Source: DAOTYX01 sp034434635
GTDB taxonomy: Bacteria > Chloroflexota > Anaerolineae > B4-G1 > DUEL01
Length of the DNA stretch: 10,780 nucleotides
Assembly: GCA_034434635.1 (NCBI GenBank)
Contig: DAOTYX010000175.1
Span: 1-10,780 of the forward strand
Direction of reading: 5' to 3'
Shown: positions 1 to 5,414 of the stretch, piece by piece
How positions within the stretch are numbered: the stretch's first letter is position 1
Layout of the letters: each line of letters opens with the position of its first letter
Program-made: the position numbers and the translations under genes
The notes under the pieces: model-generated
What the model was told of the DNA's origin: nothing
Database searches by the model: none
Seen by the model: only the letters and a program-made list of their open reading frames with translations

Positions 1-515
1 GAGAGTTTGACCAGCACCGGCTGGTCGCAGTTCTGCTTCACCCGCCGCGTGACCTGGGCGGAGACATAGGGGTCAGTGGCGAACATGCGCAGGTAACGGT
101 CGCCGACGTTGGGGCAGGAGATATTGACCTCGATCAGGTCCGGTTGGACGGCGGAGACGCGACGGGCGACCTGGCCAAAGTCGTAGATGGTATCGGCGAA
201 GATGCTGGCGATGACCGGGATGCCCAGCGGAGCCAGGACCTCCCGCGCGGCGCGCACCTCCTCGATCATCGCCTCCACGCCCGGGTTGGACAGGCCCACG
301 GCGTTGATCAGCCCCGGCCCCCAATCCAGCACGGTGGGGTTGGGGTGGCCGACGCGCGGGTTCAGGCTGATGGACTTGGTGGTCACCGCGCCCGCGCCGG
401 CCTGCGCCACCCGCACCATGACCTCGTGCGTCAGCCCCAGGATGCCGGAGGCCAGCACCGTGGGATTGGGCAGGCGGACCCCGCAGAGGTCGGTGGAGAG
501 GTCGGGCTCGGTCAT
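1..515 (-). CDS. pyrD: dihydroorotate dehydrogenase, class 1B catalytic subunit (partial, 3' end beyond window)
   Basis: Oxidises dihydroorotate to orotate, the fourth step of UMP synthesis; class 1 enzymes are cytosolic FMN proteins. The first 171 residues are visible. They show the N-terminal PNPTVLASG segment (16-24), the TTKSIS strand (45-50) and the class 1 NISCPN motif (131-136), whose Cys134 is the expected catalytic base of class 1 enzymes. The spacing resembles subclass 1B (PyrDB), which normally works with the Fe-S/FAD subunit PyrK; no pyrK is visible, so it could lie further downstream or elsewhere. The ATG at 515 overlaps the pyrE stop by four bases (ATGA) and has only a weak Shine-Dalgarno, which points to translational coupling. 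The family call is firm; the subclass is less so because the C-terminal half is missing. Confidence 0.93.
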   Translation of the reverse strand, partial: MTEPDLSTDLCGVRLPNPTVLASGILGLTHEVMVRVAQAGAGAVTTKSISLNPRVGHPNPTVLDWGPGLINAVGLSNPGVEAMIEEVRAAREVLAPLGIPVIASIFADTIYDFGQVARRVSAVQPDLIEVNISCPNVGDRYLRMFATDPYVSAQVTRRVKQNCDQPVLVKL

Positions 516-1138
516 CCCGTGGACTCGGATCGGTTGCCGGGTTGCGTCTCTCGCAGATAGGCCGTGACTTCCGCGTGGCGAGCCGGAGCGATGCGGCCGG
601 AATCCAGCAGGTCATCCAGCAACCGACGCAGGGTGAGCAGGGCATGGAGGCGGTAGCCGTGCATGGCCAGGTCGTCCGTCCCCCCCTGCTGACGGTCAAT
701 CAGCACCAGGACGTCCTGCACGCGCAGGCCAGCCTCTACCAGCGGGGCCAGCGCCTCGCGCTTGCTGTCCCCGCGGGTGATCACGTCGTCCACCAGCAGC
801 GCTGTCTCCCCCGGCGCGAAAGTCCCCTCGATGAGGTGGCCAGTGCCGTGGGCTTTGGCCTGCTGGCGGGGGTAGATCAGCGGGCGGCCCATCTCCAGCG
901 CCAGGGCCACGCCCAACGGCAGGCCGGCGTAGGGGATGGCGGCGATGCGGTCGAAGGAGAGGCCGCGGGCCACCTCCGCCATCCGGCGGGCGACGTCGCG
1001 CAGCAGCGCCGGGTGGCTCACTAACAGCCGCAGGTCCACGTAGATAGGCGAAGTCAGCCCCGACTTGAGCGTGAACGTGCCGAACTGCACGCAGCCGGCA
1101 TCGAACAGGCGATCTGCCAGACTGTCCCGAACCGTCAT
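512..1138 (-). CDS. pyrE: orotate phosphoribosyltransferase
   Basis: Converts orotate and PRPP to OMP, the fifth step of UMP synthesis, in the cytosol. The 208-residue product has the usual family length. It shows FTLKSG (22-27), the flexible-loop segment PRQQAKAHGTG (90-100) with the basic residues that bind pyrophosphate, and the PRPP-binding signature LLVDDVITRGDSK (114-126). Two starts are possible: GTG at 1141 and ATG at 1138. The AGGAGG at 1145-1150 lies 3 nt from the GTG but 6 nt from the ATG, so the ATG is preferred; it shares one base with the pyrF stop (TGATG). The 3' end overlaps pyrD by four bases. Transcription is with pyrF and pyrD. Confidence 0.96.
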   Translation of the reverse strand: MTVRDSLADRLFDAGCVQFGTFTLKSGLTSPIYVDLRLLVSHPALLRDVARRMAEVARGLSFDRIAAIPYAGLPLGVALALEMGRPLIYPRQQAKAHGTGHLIEGTFAPGETALLVDDVITRGDSKREALAPLVEAGLRVQDVLVLIDRQQGGTDDLAMHGYRLHALLTLRRLLDDLLDSGRIAPARHAEVTAYLRETQPGNRSESTG

Positions 1139-1971
1139 CACGGACCTCCTTCCGCGAGTCGCAATGTGCGGATACGTTCGCGCATCTCCAGCGCCACGGC
1201 GCGGGCGGCAGCGGCGAAGTCAGGCCCCGGCGAGGCGTAGAGCACGGTGCGGGAGAGGTTGACCAGCGGGCCGACCCCGTCGGCGGTGGGGCCGTCGCGC
1301 ACCGCTGCCACCAGGTCCCCGCCCTGCGCGCCCACGCCGGGGATGAGGAAAGGCAGTCGCACCGCTGACGCGCGCAGCCGGGCCAACTCTTCCGGGTAGG
1401 TCGCCCCGACCACCAGGCCGCAGCAGCCGGGCAGCAGGCTGTCCCACTCCACGGCCAGGCGGGCCACTTCTTCGTAGAGCCTGCGCCCGTCCACAGTCCA
1501 GTCCTGCAGGTGAGGCGCGGAGGGGTTGGAGGTACGCGCCAGGACGAAGGCCCCGCGCTCCTCCCGCTCCAGAAACGGGCGCACCCCGTCCAGCCCCAGG
1601 TAGGGGTTGACCGTGACGGCGTCGGCTCCGAGGCGGTCGAAGGCGAAGCGAGCGTAGGCCGCTGCGGTGTGGCCGATGTCCCCGAACTTGCCGTCGAGGA
1701 TGACCGGCACATCTGGCGGCATATCCTTCATCAGGGATTCCAGTGCGACCAGTCCCTCCACGCCCTGGGCGAGCCAGAAGCCCAGGTTGGGCTTGTAGGC
1801 GCAGACCAGGTCGGCGGTGGCGGCGACGATGGTGCGGCAGAAGGCCAGCAGCGGCGACGGCTCGTCGCGCACCGCCTGCGGCAGCAACTCGGGTTGTGGG
1901 TCCAGCCCGACACACAACCAGGAGTCATTGCGCTGCTGCGCCTGTCGCAATCGGCTCAAGAAGGAACCCAT
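1138..1971 (-). CDS. pyrF: orotidine 5'-phosphate decarboxylase, type 2
   Basis: Decarboxylates OMP to UMP, the last step of the pathway. The 277-residue length and motif layout fit the longer type 2 OMPDC family rather than the roughly 230-residue E. coli type. Visible motifs are VGLDP (21-25), YKPN (59-62), the catalytic ILDGKFGDIGHT (91-102, with Asp93, Lys95 and Asp98), TSNPS (147-151), the phosphate-binding PGVGAQGGD (211-219) and SRTVLY (240-245). The ATG at 1971 is preceded by AGGAGG at 1978-1983 with a 6-nt gap. It is the first gene of a pyrF-pyrE-pyrD operon and lies downstream of a long leader with a terminator hairpin, so its transcription is probably controlled by attenuation. Confidence 0.96.
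   Translation of the reverse strand: MGSFLSRLRQAQQRNDSWLCVGLDPQPELLPQAVRDEPSPLLAFCRTIVAATADLVCAYKPNLGFWLAQGVEGLVALESLMKDMPPDVPVILDGKFGDIGHTAAAYARFAFDRLGADAVTVNPYLGLDGVRPFLEREERGAFVLARTSNPSAPHLQDWTVDGRRLYEEVARLAVEWDSLLPGCCGLVVGATYPEELARLRASAVRLPFLIPGVGAQGGDLVAAVRDGPTADGVGPLVNLSRTVLYASPGPDFAAAARAVALEMRERIRTLRLAEGGP
1145..1150 (-). promoter_or_regulatory. Shine-Dalgarno of pyrE
   Basis: A perfect AGGAGG inside the last codons of pyrF. It is 6 nt from the ATG at 1138 and only 3 nt from the in-frame GTG at 1141, so it decides the pyrE start in favour of the ATG. Confidence 0.75.
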
Positions 1972-2113
1972 CCTTCACCTCCTGGGACGTCTATTCAGAC
2001 GGAAAAGGTCAGCGGATTGAGCGGACGAAGCGGATTCAACCCTGTACCTCCCGCAAATCTGCGCTCCCGCCGGGTCTGTACGGGCGGAACGGCGCTCCGC
2101 CCCGGCAGCGGTT

Positions 2114-2147
2114 CTCGCAGGGCGGCATCGGGATGCCGCCCTGCGAG
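2114..2147. repeat. perfect 15-bp hairpin related to the GGGCGGCAT intergenic palindromes
   Basis: CTCGCAGGGCGGCAT, a 4-base CGGG loop, then the exact complement. The core GGGCGGCAT-nGGG-ATGCCGCCC recurs at 7550-7573 and 7644-7667 in this window, which marks it as a member of a dispersed family. It has no T run, so it is not an obvious terminator. Confidence 0.8.
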
Positions 2148-2200
2148 GGGCACGGCCGGTTGGCTGTGATCCCCGGCCAGCGCGCTCCGCCCTGTTACAG

Positions 2201-2234
2201 AAAAAAAGGCCTTTGGACTTTCGTCCAAAGGCCT
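2201..2234 (-). terminator. intrinsic terminator or attenuator ahead of pyrF
   Basis: A perfect 12-bp stem (AGGCCTTTGGAC with GTCCAAAGGCCT) closed by a GAAA tetraloop and followed on the minus strand by a run of T residues. It lies about 90 nt after the predicted minus-strand start and about 230 nt before pyrF, with no gene end just upstream on that strand. It is thus placed to abort pyr transcription rather than to end another gene. Confidence 0.9.
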
Positions 2235-2240
2235 GGAAAG

Positions 2241-2265
2241 ACAGAACCCCCTTGGGCGGCTCTGT
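2241..2265 (-). promoter_or_regulatory. candidate antiterminator pairing upstream of the pyr terminator
   Basis: On the minus strand, ACAGAGCC (2265-2258) can pair with GGTTCTGT (2248-2241), eight pairs with one G-U. The loop contains CCAAGGG (2255-2249), which is itself complementary to CCTTTGG in the 5' arm of the terminator (2231-2225; seven pairs, one G-U). The first pairing competes with the GCGGC/GCCGC hairpin at 2256-2272. Such mutually exclusive pairings are what an attenuator needs, but they were found by eye and without energies. Confidence 0.4.
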
Positions 2266-2326
2266 GGGCCGCTCCTTGCTGAGACAGGTGTCGCAGCGCC
2301 CCAGCGTCCGGCTGACATCGCTGTAG

Positions 2327-2355
2327 AGTATAGCGCAAAGGTCGCTTCATGTCAA
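2327..2355 (-). promoter_or_regulatory. sigma70-type promoter of the pyr operon
   Basis: A consensus TTGACA -35 (2355-2350) and a TATACT -10 (2332-2327) are separated by 17 nt on the minus strand. The transcription start is expected near 2320. The next minus-strand genes are pyrF, pyrE and pyrD, after the leader terminator. Confidence 0.85.
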
Positions 2356-2367
2356 ACGCGGTTTGAC
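2351..2367. repeat. palindrome shared by two divergent -35 boxes
   Basis: GTCAAA, a 5-base spacer, then TTTGAC. The left arm carries most of the minus-strand -35 of the pyr promoter and the right arm most of the plus-strand -35 of the tRNA promoter. It may simply be two back-to-back -35 boxes, or it may be an operator. Confidence 0.6.
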
Positions 2368-2391
2368 GAAACGGGGGGGTTGTGGTATGAT
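2363..2391 (+). promoter_or_regulatory. sigma70-type promoter of tRNA-Asp
   Basis: TTGACG (2363-2368), a 17-nt spacer and TATGAT (2386-2391). Transcription would start near 2398, only a few bases before the tRNA. A G run sits in the spacer. Confidence 0.85.
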
Positions 2392-2403
2392 AGCGGCCAC
2401 TGT

Positions 2404-2480
2404 GGGGCCGTGGTGTAGTTGGTTAACATACCGGCCTGTCAAGCCGGAGATCGCGGGTTCAAGACCCGTCGGCCCCGCCA
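2404..2480 (+). tRNA. tRNA-Asp (anticodon GTC)
   Basis: A full cloverleaf can be folded by eye. The 7-bp acceptor pairs 2404-2410 with 2470-2476, all Watson-Crick. The D stem pairs 2413-2416 with 2426-2429. The anticodon stem pairs 2431-2435 with 2443-2447 around loop CTGTCAA, giving anticodon GTC at 2438-2440. The T stem pairs 2453-2457 with 2465-2469 around TTCAAGA. The discriminator is G2477 and the CCA end is encoded at 2478-2480. A strong promoter lies directly upstream and a hairpin directly downstream, so it is transcribed as a single gene. Confidence 0.98.
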
Positions 2481-2487
2481 CAGACGA

Positions 2488-2526
2488 CTCTGCGCGACAG
2501 GGAGGTCCGTAGCCTGTCGCGCAGAG
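2488..2526 (+). terminator. perfect 14-bp hairpin after tRNA-Asp
   Basis: CTCTGCGCGACAGG pairs exactly with the complement at 2513-2526 around an 11-nt loop. It begins 8 nt after the tRNA CCA and lies between the tRNA and the convergent vapC end, where a bidirectional terminator is expected. No T run follows on either strand, so it may instead be a terminator lacking a U-tract or a 3' processing barrier. Confidence 0.55.
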
Positions 2527-2547
2527 ACATGAATGAAGCCCTGCCTC

Positions 2548-3003
2548 TTACTCCGCTCCCCACTCCTCCAGCCGAAAACCTTCGCCAAAGGGGTTGACGA
2601 AGAGTATCCCCTCCGTGACCTGTCCGGTGTTGAAATCCTCGCTGAGGACGATCGGGATCTGATTGAGCCGCGCCGTGGCCCAGATTTGGGCATCCCAGAA
2701 GTTGAAGTGGTGAACACTTACGCCCCGGGCGGCCTCCAAGACAACCATGCCGGTGACGTCGAGCACTTCCCAGCTTTGCAGATAGTTGTGCACCCGTTCA
2801 TATCCTTCCTCAGGGGATAGCGGAGCGGGAATCTTGCGGGTCACGGCGACGAAGAACTCGGCCAGCACCTGTGTGCTGAGGACGCCCGTCCGGCTCACCG
2901 CCAGGCGGTCAAGCACCTCCAGAGCCCGGCGCTGTTTCTCCGGCTCCGAGCGGTCGTAGGCGTAGACCAGCAGGTTGGTGTCCACAAGCGCCTTACCGTT
3001 CAT
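2548..3003 (-). CDS. vapC: PIN-domain ribonuclease toxin (VapC family)
   Basis: Probable toxin of a type II toxin-antitoxin pair; VapC proteins are Mg-dependent endoribonucleases that cut tRNA or rRNA. The 151-residue product has the PIN acidic residues in order: Asp8 in LVDTN, Glu49 in VLAEF, Asp104 in FWDAQIWA and Glu122/Asp123 in LSEDF, so the active site looks intact. The ATG at 3003 has a GGAGGAG four bases upstream. Reading further upstream in frame only adds a low-complexity stretch over the antitoxin gene, so that extension was not used. The first 11 bases overlap the antitoxin gene. The RNA target cannot be told from sequence. Confidence 0.92.
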   Translation of the reverse strand: MNGKALVDTNLLVYAYDRSEPEKQRRALEVLDRLAVSRTGVLSTQVLAEFFVAVTRKIPAPLSPEEGYERVHNYLQSWEVLDVTGMVVLEAARGVSVHHFNFWDAQIWATARLNQIPIVLSEDFNTGQVTEGILFVNPFGEGFRLEEWGAE

Positions 3004-3250
3004 GCAGCTCCTCCCGCCGCCACATCCGCTTGCCAGGGAGGGGGCCTTGCTCAATCCGGCGTTGGATAAAGGCACGCTCTGCTTCCCACGCTACCAGATC
3101 CCGACGGGGAAAGAACAGCGCGAGGGCATGCCGGTCTATGGCTTTGCGGATGATTTCTGCCTCGGTCACGCCCTCGTCCTTCGCCAGGCGCTTGAGGATC
3201 ATTTCCTGATAGGGCTCTATGTAGACTTGCTTGCGCATCTTGGTCGCCAT
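2993..3250 (-). CDS. vapB: ribbon-helix-helix antitoxin (VapB/CopG-like)
   Basis: A small protein (85 residues from the ATG at 3250) placed just before and overlapping vapC by 11 bases, as antitoxins usually are. Its N-terminal part, KQVYIEPYQEMILKRLAKDE and the following helix up to RKAIDRHA, fits a ribbon-helix-helix DNA-binding domain. The acidic/basic C-terminal half, with two Trp, would wrap the PIN toxin. An upstream in-frame ATG at 3259 touches its AGGAG with no gap, while the ATG at 3250 lies 9 nt from it and is preferred; an ATG at 3238 is also possible. The pair is expected to repress its own promoter, and direct repeats lie over the -10 box. Confidence 0.85.
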   Translation of the reverse strand: MATKMRKQVYIEPYQEMILKRLAKDEGVTEAEIIRKAIDRHALALFFPRRDLVAWEAERAFIQRRIEQGPLPGKRMWRREELHER

Positions 3251-3277
3251 TCGCTCCATCTCCTGCCACCCAACGGC

Positions 3278-3298
3278 TATACATCACATTATACATCA
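3278..3298 (-). repeat. two 9-bp direct repeats, candidate VapB operator
   Basis: TGATGTATA occurs twice on the minus strand (3298-3290 and 3286-3278), 12 bp apart, and one copy overlaps the -10 box. RHH proteins bind paired short repeats at about one-turn spacing, so this is a natural autoregulatory site. Confidence 0.55.
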
Positions 3299-3315
3299 AC
3301 GGGAGGCGAATTCAA
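3288..3315 (-). promoter_or_regulatory. vapBC promoter
   Basis: A perfect TATAAT (3293-3288) with TTGAAT (3315-3310) 16 nt upstream on the minus strand. The start would lie near 3281, giving a leader of about 30 nt to the antitoxin ATG. Confidence 0.75.
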
Positions 3316-3386
3316 GTGGCTAACAGACCGGGCAGCCCATCGCAGAGCGCTCTGACGGGGAGGTTACACCCAAACCTGTTCTCACC

Positions 3387-3416
3387 CTGCGGGAGGATGA
3401 TGCTCCCCGCAGTTTT
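3387..3416 (+). terminator. weak hairpin plus TTTT between the PLP gene and vapBC
   Basis: CTGCGGGAG (3387-3395) pairs with CTCCCCGCAG (3403-3412), with one bulged base, and is followed by TTTT on the plus strand. The two neighbouring genes run on the minus strand, where the T tail is absent, so its role for the four-gene operon ending at 3457 is unclear. The rest of the gap 3316-3456 shows only a 12-bp palindrome at 3343-3354. Confidence 0.35.
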
Positions 3417-3456
3417 CGGACAGGCCCTGAGCCTTCCCCCCGACCGAGGCGGTTCT

Positions 3457-4617
3457 CTACCCCTCACCCTGCGGGCCGGCGCCGGCCCGCCGCCAGCAGA
3501 AGCGCGGCTCCCTCCAGGAACGCCAACACCAGCACCGCGCCTCTGCCGAAGGGTCGAATACCGGCCAGAACGGTTCGGGGAGCGCATGCCAGTCCCCCTC
3601 CTCGACCCTCATGGCCTCTGTGTAGGTGTCCACAAACAGAAGACGGCTCCCGGCGTGGCCCGCCGCGTAATCCAGAAGCGCTGCCATGGCTTTGCCGGTG
3701 TAGGTGGTCTCCAGGGGTAACCCTTCAGCCTGGCCCACCCGCTCCACGGCCTGCTGAGCCTTGGGGGTGGGATGAGCATACCCGGCCCCCAGGTAGCCGT
3801 CCAGCAACTCCACCTCTTGCGCCGTGATCTGCACCGGCGGAACCGTCGGGTCGCGGCGACGCAGGTACTTCGCCGCCCGATTGACCATCCGGGCGATCTT
3901 CGGCCGGTTGGCCACGTCCTCCTCGATGACCCGCACGCCCACGACCCGCCCGCTCCATCCCGCCAACCGCGCCCCCAGCAGAAGGCCGGCAAAGGTCCCG
4001 CAGGAGCCAACCGCCACAAAGGTCACCTCCGGCTCCGGCAACCCCATCTGCCTCCACTGCGCCCTGAGTTCGAACGCGGCGTTGACATACCCCAGCACCC
4101 CCAACGTCCCCGGCGCGCCGGGATAGATGAAGTACACCGGACGCCCCGAGCGCACCGTCCACCGTATCGCCTGCCACAGAAACGAAAGGGTCAGCCCCAG
4201 GTAGTCCCCGCAAAAGTGGGCCTCGATGCCCAGCGGAGGACTGGCCCGCAGGTTGCGTTGCACCTGGGCGGTGACCGGCTGACAGTAGTAGGAGCAGACC
4301 GGCTGCATCCCGAACTGGCGCGCGACCACCGCGGTGGCCAGGGTGTGATGAGACCCCAGGCCGCCGCCGGTCAGCACCACCCTGGCCCCTCGACGCAGCG
4401 CGTCCCCGAAGACAAACTCGAACTTGCGCATCTTGTTCCCGCCGTAGACGGGGTGGGAGAGGCCGTCCCGCTTCACCCAGATGTCGGCGCCGACCTCGGC
4501 GGACAGGCGGTCCATGCGGGTCAGCGGCGTCGGAAGGTCGGCCACCGGGACGAAGGGCACCCGCCCCTGCAGGGCCGGAAACGCCTCGAAGAGCGCTCGA
4601 GAAGGCTGTTGGCTCAT
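3457..4617 (-). CDS. PLP-dependent enzyme of the D-cysteine desulfhydrase / ACC deaminase family
   Basis: A fold-type II PLP enzyme of 386 residues. The aldimine lysine is Lys62 in YGGNKMRKFEF (58-68), the phosphate loop is GSCGTFAGLLLG (204-215), and LETTYTGKA (302-310) matches the family YTGKA block. Relatives deaminate ACC or remove sulfide or sulfite from D-cysteine or L-cysteate. The loop that normally reads SNHxR is SHHTLA here (89-94): the Ser stays but Asn and Arg are replaced, so the substrate is probably none of the classical ones. The ATG at 4617 overlaps the DUF169 stop (ATGA) and has GGAGGG just upstream; an earlier in-frame start at 4644 is less likely. The tail beyond residue 335 is unusually long and ends in a Cys/Trp/Arg-rich run (361-377), which suggests a late frameshift or an unrelated extension. 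It is the last gene of the operon. Confidence 0.88.
   Translation of the reverse strand: MSQQPSRALFEAFPALQGRVPFVPVADLPTPLTRMDRLSAEVGADIWVKRDGLSHPVYGGNKMRKFEFVFGDALRRGARVVLTGGGLGSHHTLATAVVARQFGMQPVCSYYCQPVTAQVQRNLRASPPLGIEAHFCGDYLGLTLSFLWQAIRWTVRSGRPVYFIYPGAPGTLGVLGYVNAAFELRAQWRQMGLPEPEVTFVAVGSCGTFAGLLLGARLAGWSGRVVGVRVIEEDVANRPKIARMVNRAAKYLRRRDPTVPPVQITAQEVELLDGYLGAGYAHPTPKAQQAVERVGQAEGLPLETTYTGKAMAALLDYAAGHAGSRLLFVDTYTEAMRVEEGDWHALPEPFWPVFDPSAEARCWCWRSWREPRFCWRRAGAGPQGEG
3471..3490. repeat. perfect 20-bp GC palindrome at the 3' end of the PLP gene
   Basis: GCGGGCCGGC followed directly by its exact complement, inside the last codons of the PLP enzyme. It could form a stable hairpin that protects the operon mRNA or helps termination; no T run follows it. 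Confidence 0.6.
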
Positions 4618-5381
4618 CTTCCCTCCAACTGATGACTGGCGCACCGGTAGACCGGCTCCGGCCAGCCCGAAGTGAGATACTCGGGGCAGTTCTGCCCCCA
4701 GGTGATGCCGCCGGTGCAGAAGAACGAGAGGTTAGCCCGACCGGAGAGCAAGGGGATGACGGTGGAATTGCGGCAGACCGACATGTCCGCCAGGGTGCGG
4801 GAGATGACGGCGTCGAACCCGGCAGTCACCAGACCGCTGCGGAAGAGCCAGTGGGTGAACGCCTGCCAGCGGCCGCTGCGACTCAGCGTCGCCAGCACCC
4901 GGTTCACCCCGCCGATCCACCTGCTGCGGGAGGGCGTCCTCTCCTCCGCCAGCAGGGGGAGCGCCGAGCGGTCCAGGCGGCCCCGATGGCCCTCCCACAT
5001 CTGCGCCGGCCCCGCCGCTGCCACCATCGCCCGCAGCCGGTCCACCTCGCCCCGCACGATGACCACCTCTGGCGGGTCGGGAAACTCCGCCAGCGGGCCG
5101 AGCAACAGCCCGATCACCGGGAAGGGCAGACGGGGGGCCAGTGCCCGCTCGAAGCGCCCCTCGGGAGGTTTGAGCCCCAGGACCACTGGCGACCACCGGC
5201 AGACCTGAATCGAGCCGGGCAGAACCCGCAGCAGTTTCCCCTCCCCCGCCCGGCGCACCGCGTCACAGTAGGACACGCCCCGGTACACCGGCGCGTCCGA
5301 ATGCGCCTCTGCCGAAGAGAGCCGTGCCACAGCGACGGGTGCGGCCATCCATTGTCGAGCCGGGATCTCTGAGGTTGACAT
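4614..5381 (-). CDS. DUF169 family protein
   Basis: A 255-residue protein with hallmarks of DUF169 (COG2043): RGVSYCDAVRRA (34-45), a CRWSPVVLGLKPP block (61-73), SVCRNSTV (201-208), CTGG (222-225) and NCPEYLTSGWP (231-241). Cys39, 61, 203, 222 and 232 lie in these conserved blocks and could bind metal or a redox centre, but the family has no proven activity that I know of. No signal peptide or membrane segment is obvious. The ATG at 5381 is chosen although its Shine-Dalgarno is poor; an in-frame TTG at 5405 would add eight residues. It lies 33 nt after the HdrD-like gene and overlaps the PLP gene by four bases, so it is translated together with both. Confidence 0.85.
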   Translation of the reverse strand: MSTSEIPARQWMAAPVAVARLSSAEAHSDAPVYRGVSYCDAVRRAGEGKLLRVLPGSIQVCRWSPVVLGLKPPEGRFERALAPRLPFPVIGLLLGPLAEFPDPPEVVIVRGEVDRLRAMVAAAGPAQMWEGHRGRLDRSALPLLAEERTPSRSRWIGGVNRVLATLSRSGRWQAFTHWLFRSGLVTAGFDAVISRTLADMSVCRNSTVIPLLSGRANLSFFCTGGITWGQNCPEYLTSGWPEPVYRCASHQLEGR

Positions 5382-5414
5382 AGGACCGAAAACGTCAGCA
5401 GCCAACCGGACCGG

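Larger units (their letters stand above)
1972..2320 (-). promoter_or_regulatory. long structured leader of the pyr operon
   Basis: About 350 nt between the predicted transcription start (near 2320) and pyrF holds no recognisable gene. In transcript order it contains a GCGGC/GCCGC hairpin (2256-2272), an alternative pairing of 2258-2265 with 2241-2248, the intrinsic terminator at 2201-2234, a 15-bp hairpin (2114-2147), a 7-bp inverted repeat (2082-2088 with 2096-2102) and the pyrF Shine-Dalgarno. A terminator between promoter and first gene is typical of attenuated pyr operons. I could not find a convincing PyrR-binding loop (CNGNGAGG-type); the segment around 2258-2270 reads only partly like one. 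The control mechanism is therefore open. Confidence 0.6.

Noticed and set aside
73..699. A 208-codon minus-strand frame across pyrD and pyrE
   Set aside because: Arg/Pro/Gly-rich shadow in another frame of two firmly identified genes.
2241..2272. Classical PyrR-binding RNA
   Set aside because: It has a CAGAG and an AAGG in suitable order, but the conserved GAGG loop and its flanking pairs are missing, so I did not name it as such.
3772..4632. A 286-codon plus-strand frame opposite the PLP gene
   Set aside because: Rich in His, Pro, Arg and Gln, antisense to a well-conserved enzyme, with no domain and no ribosome site noted.
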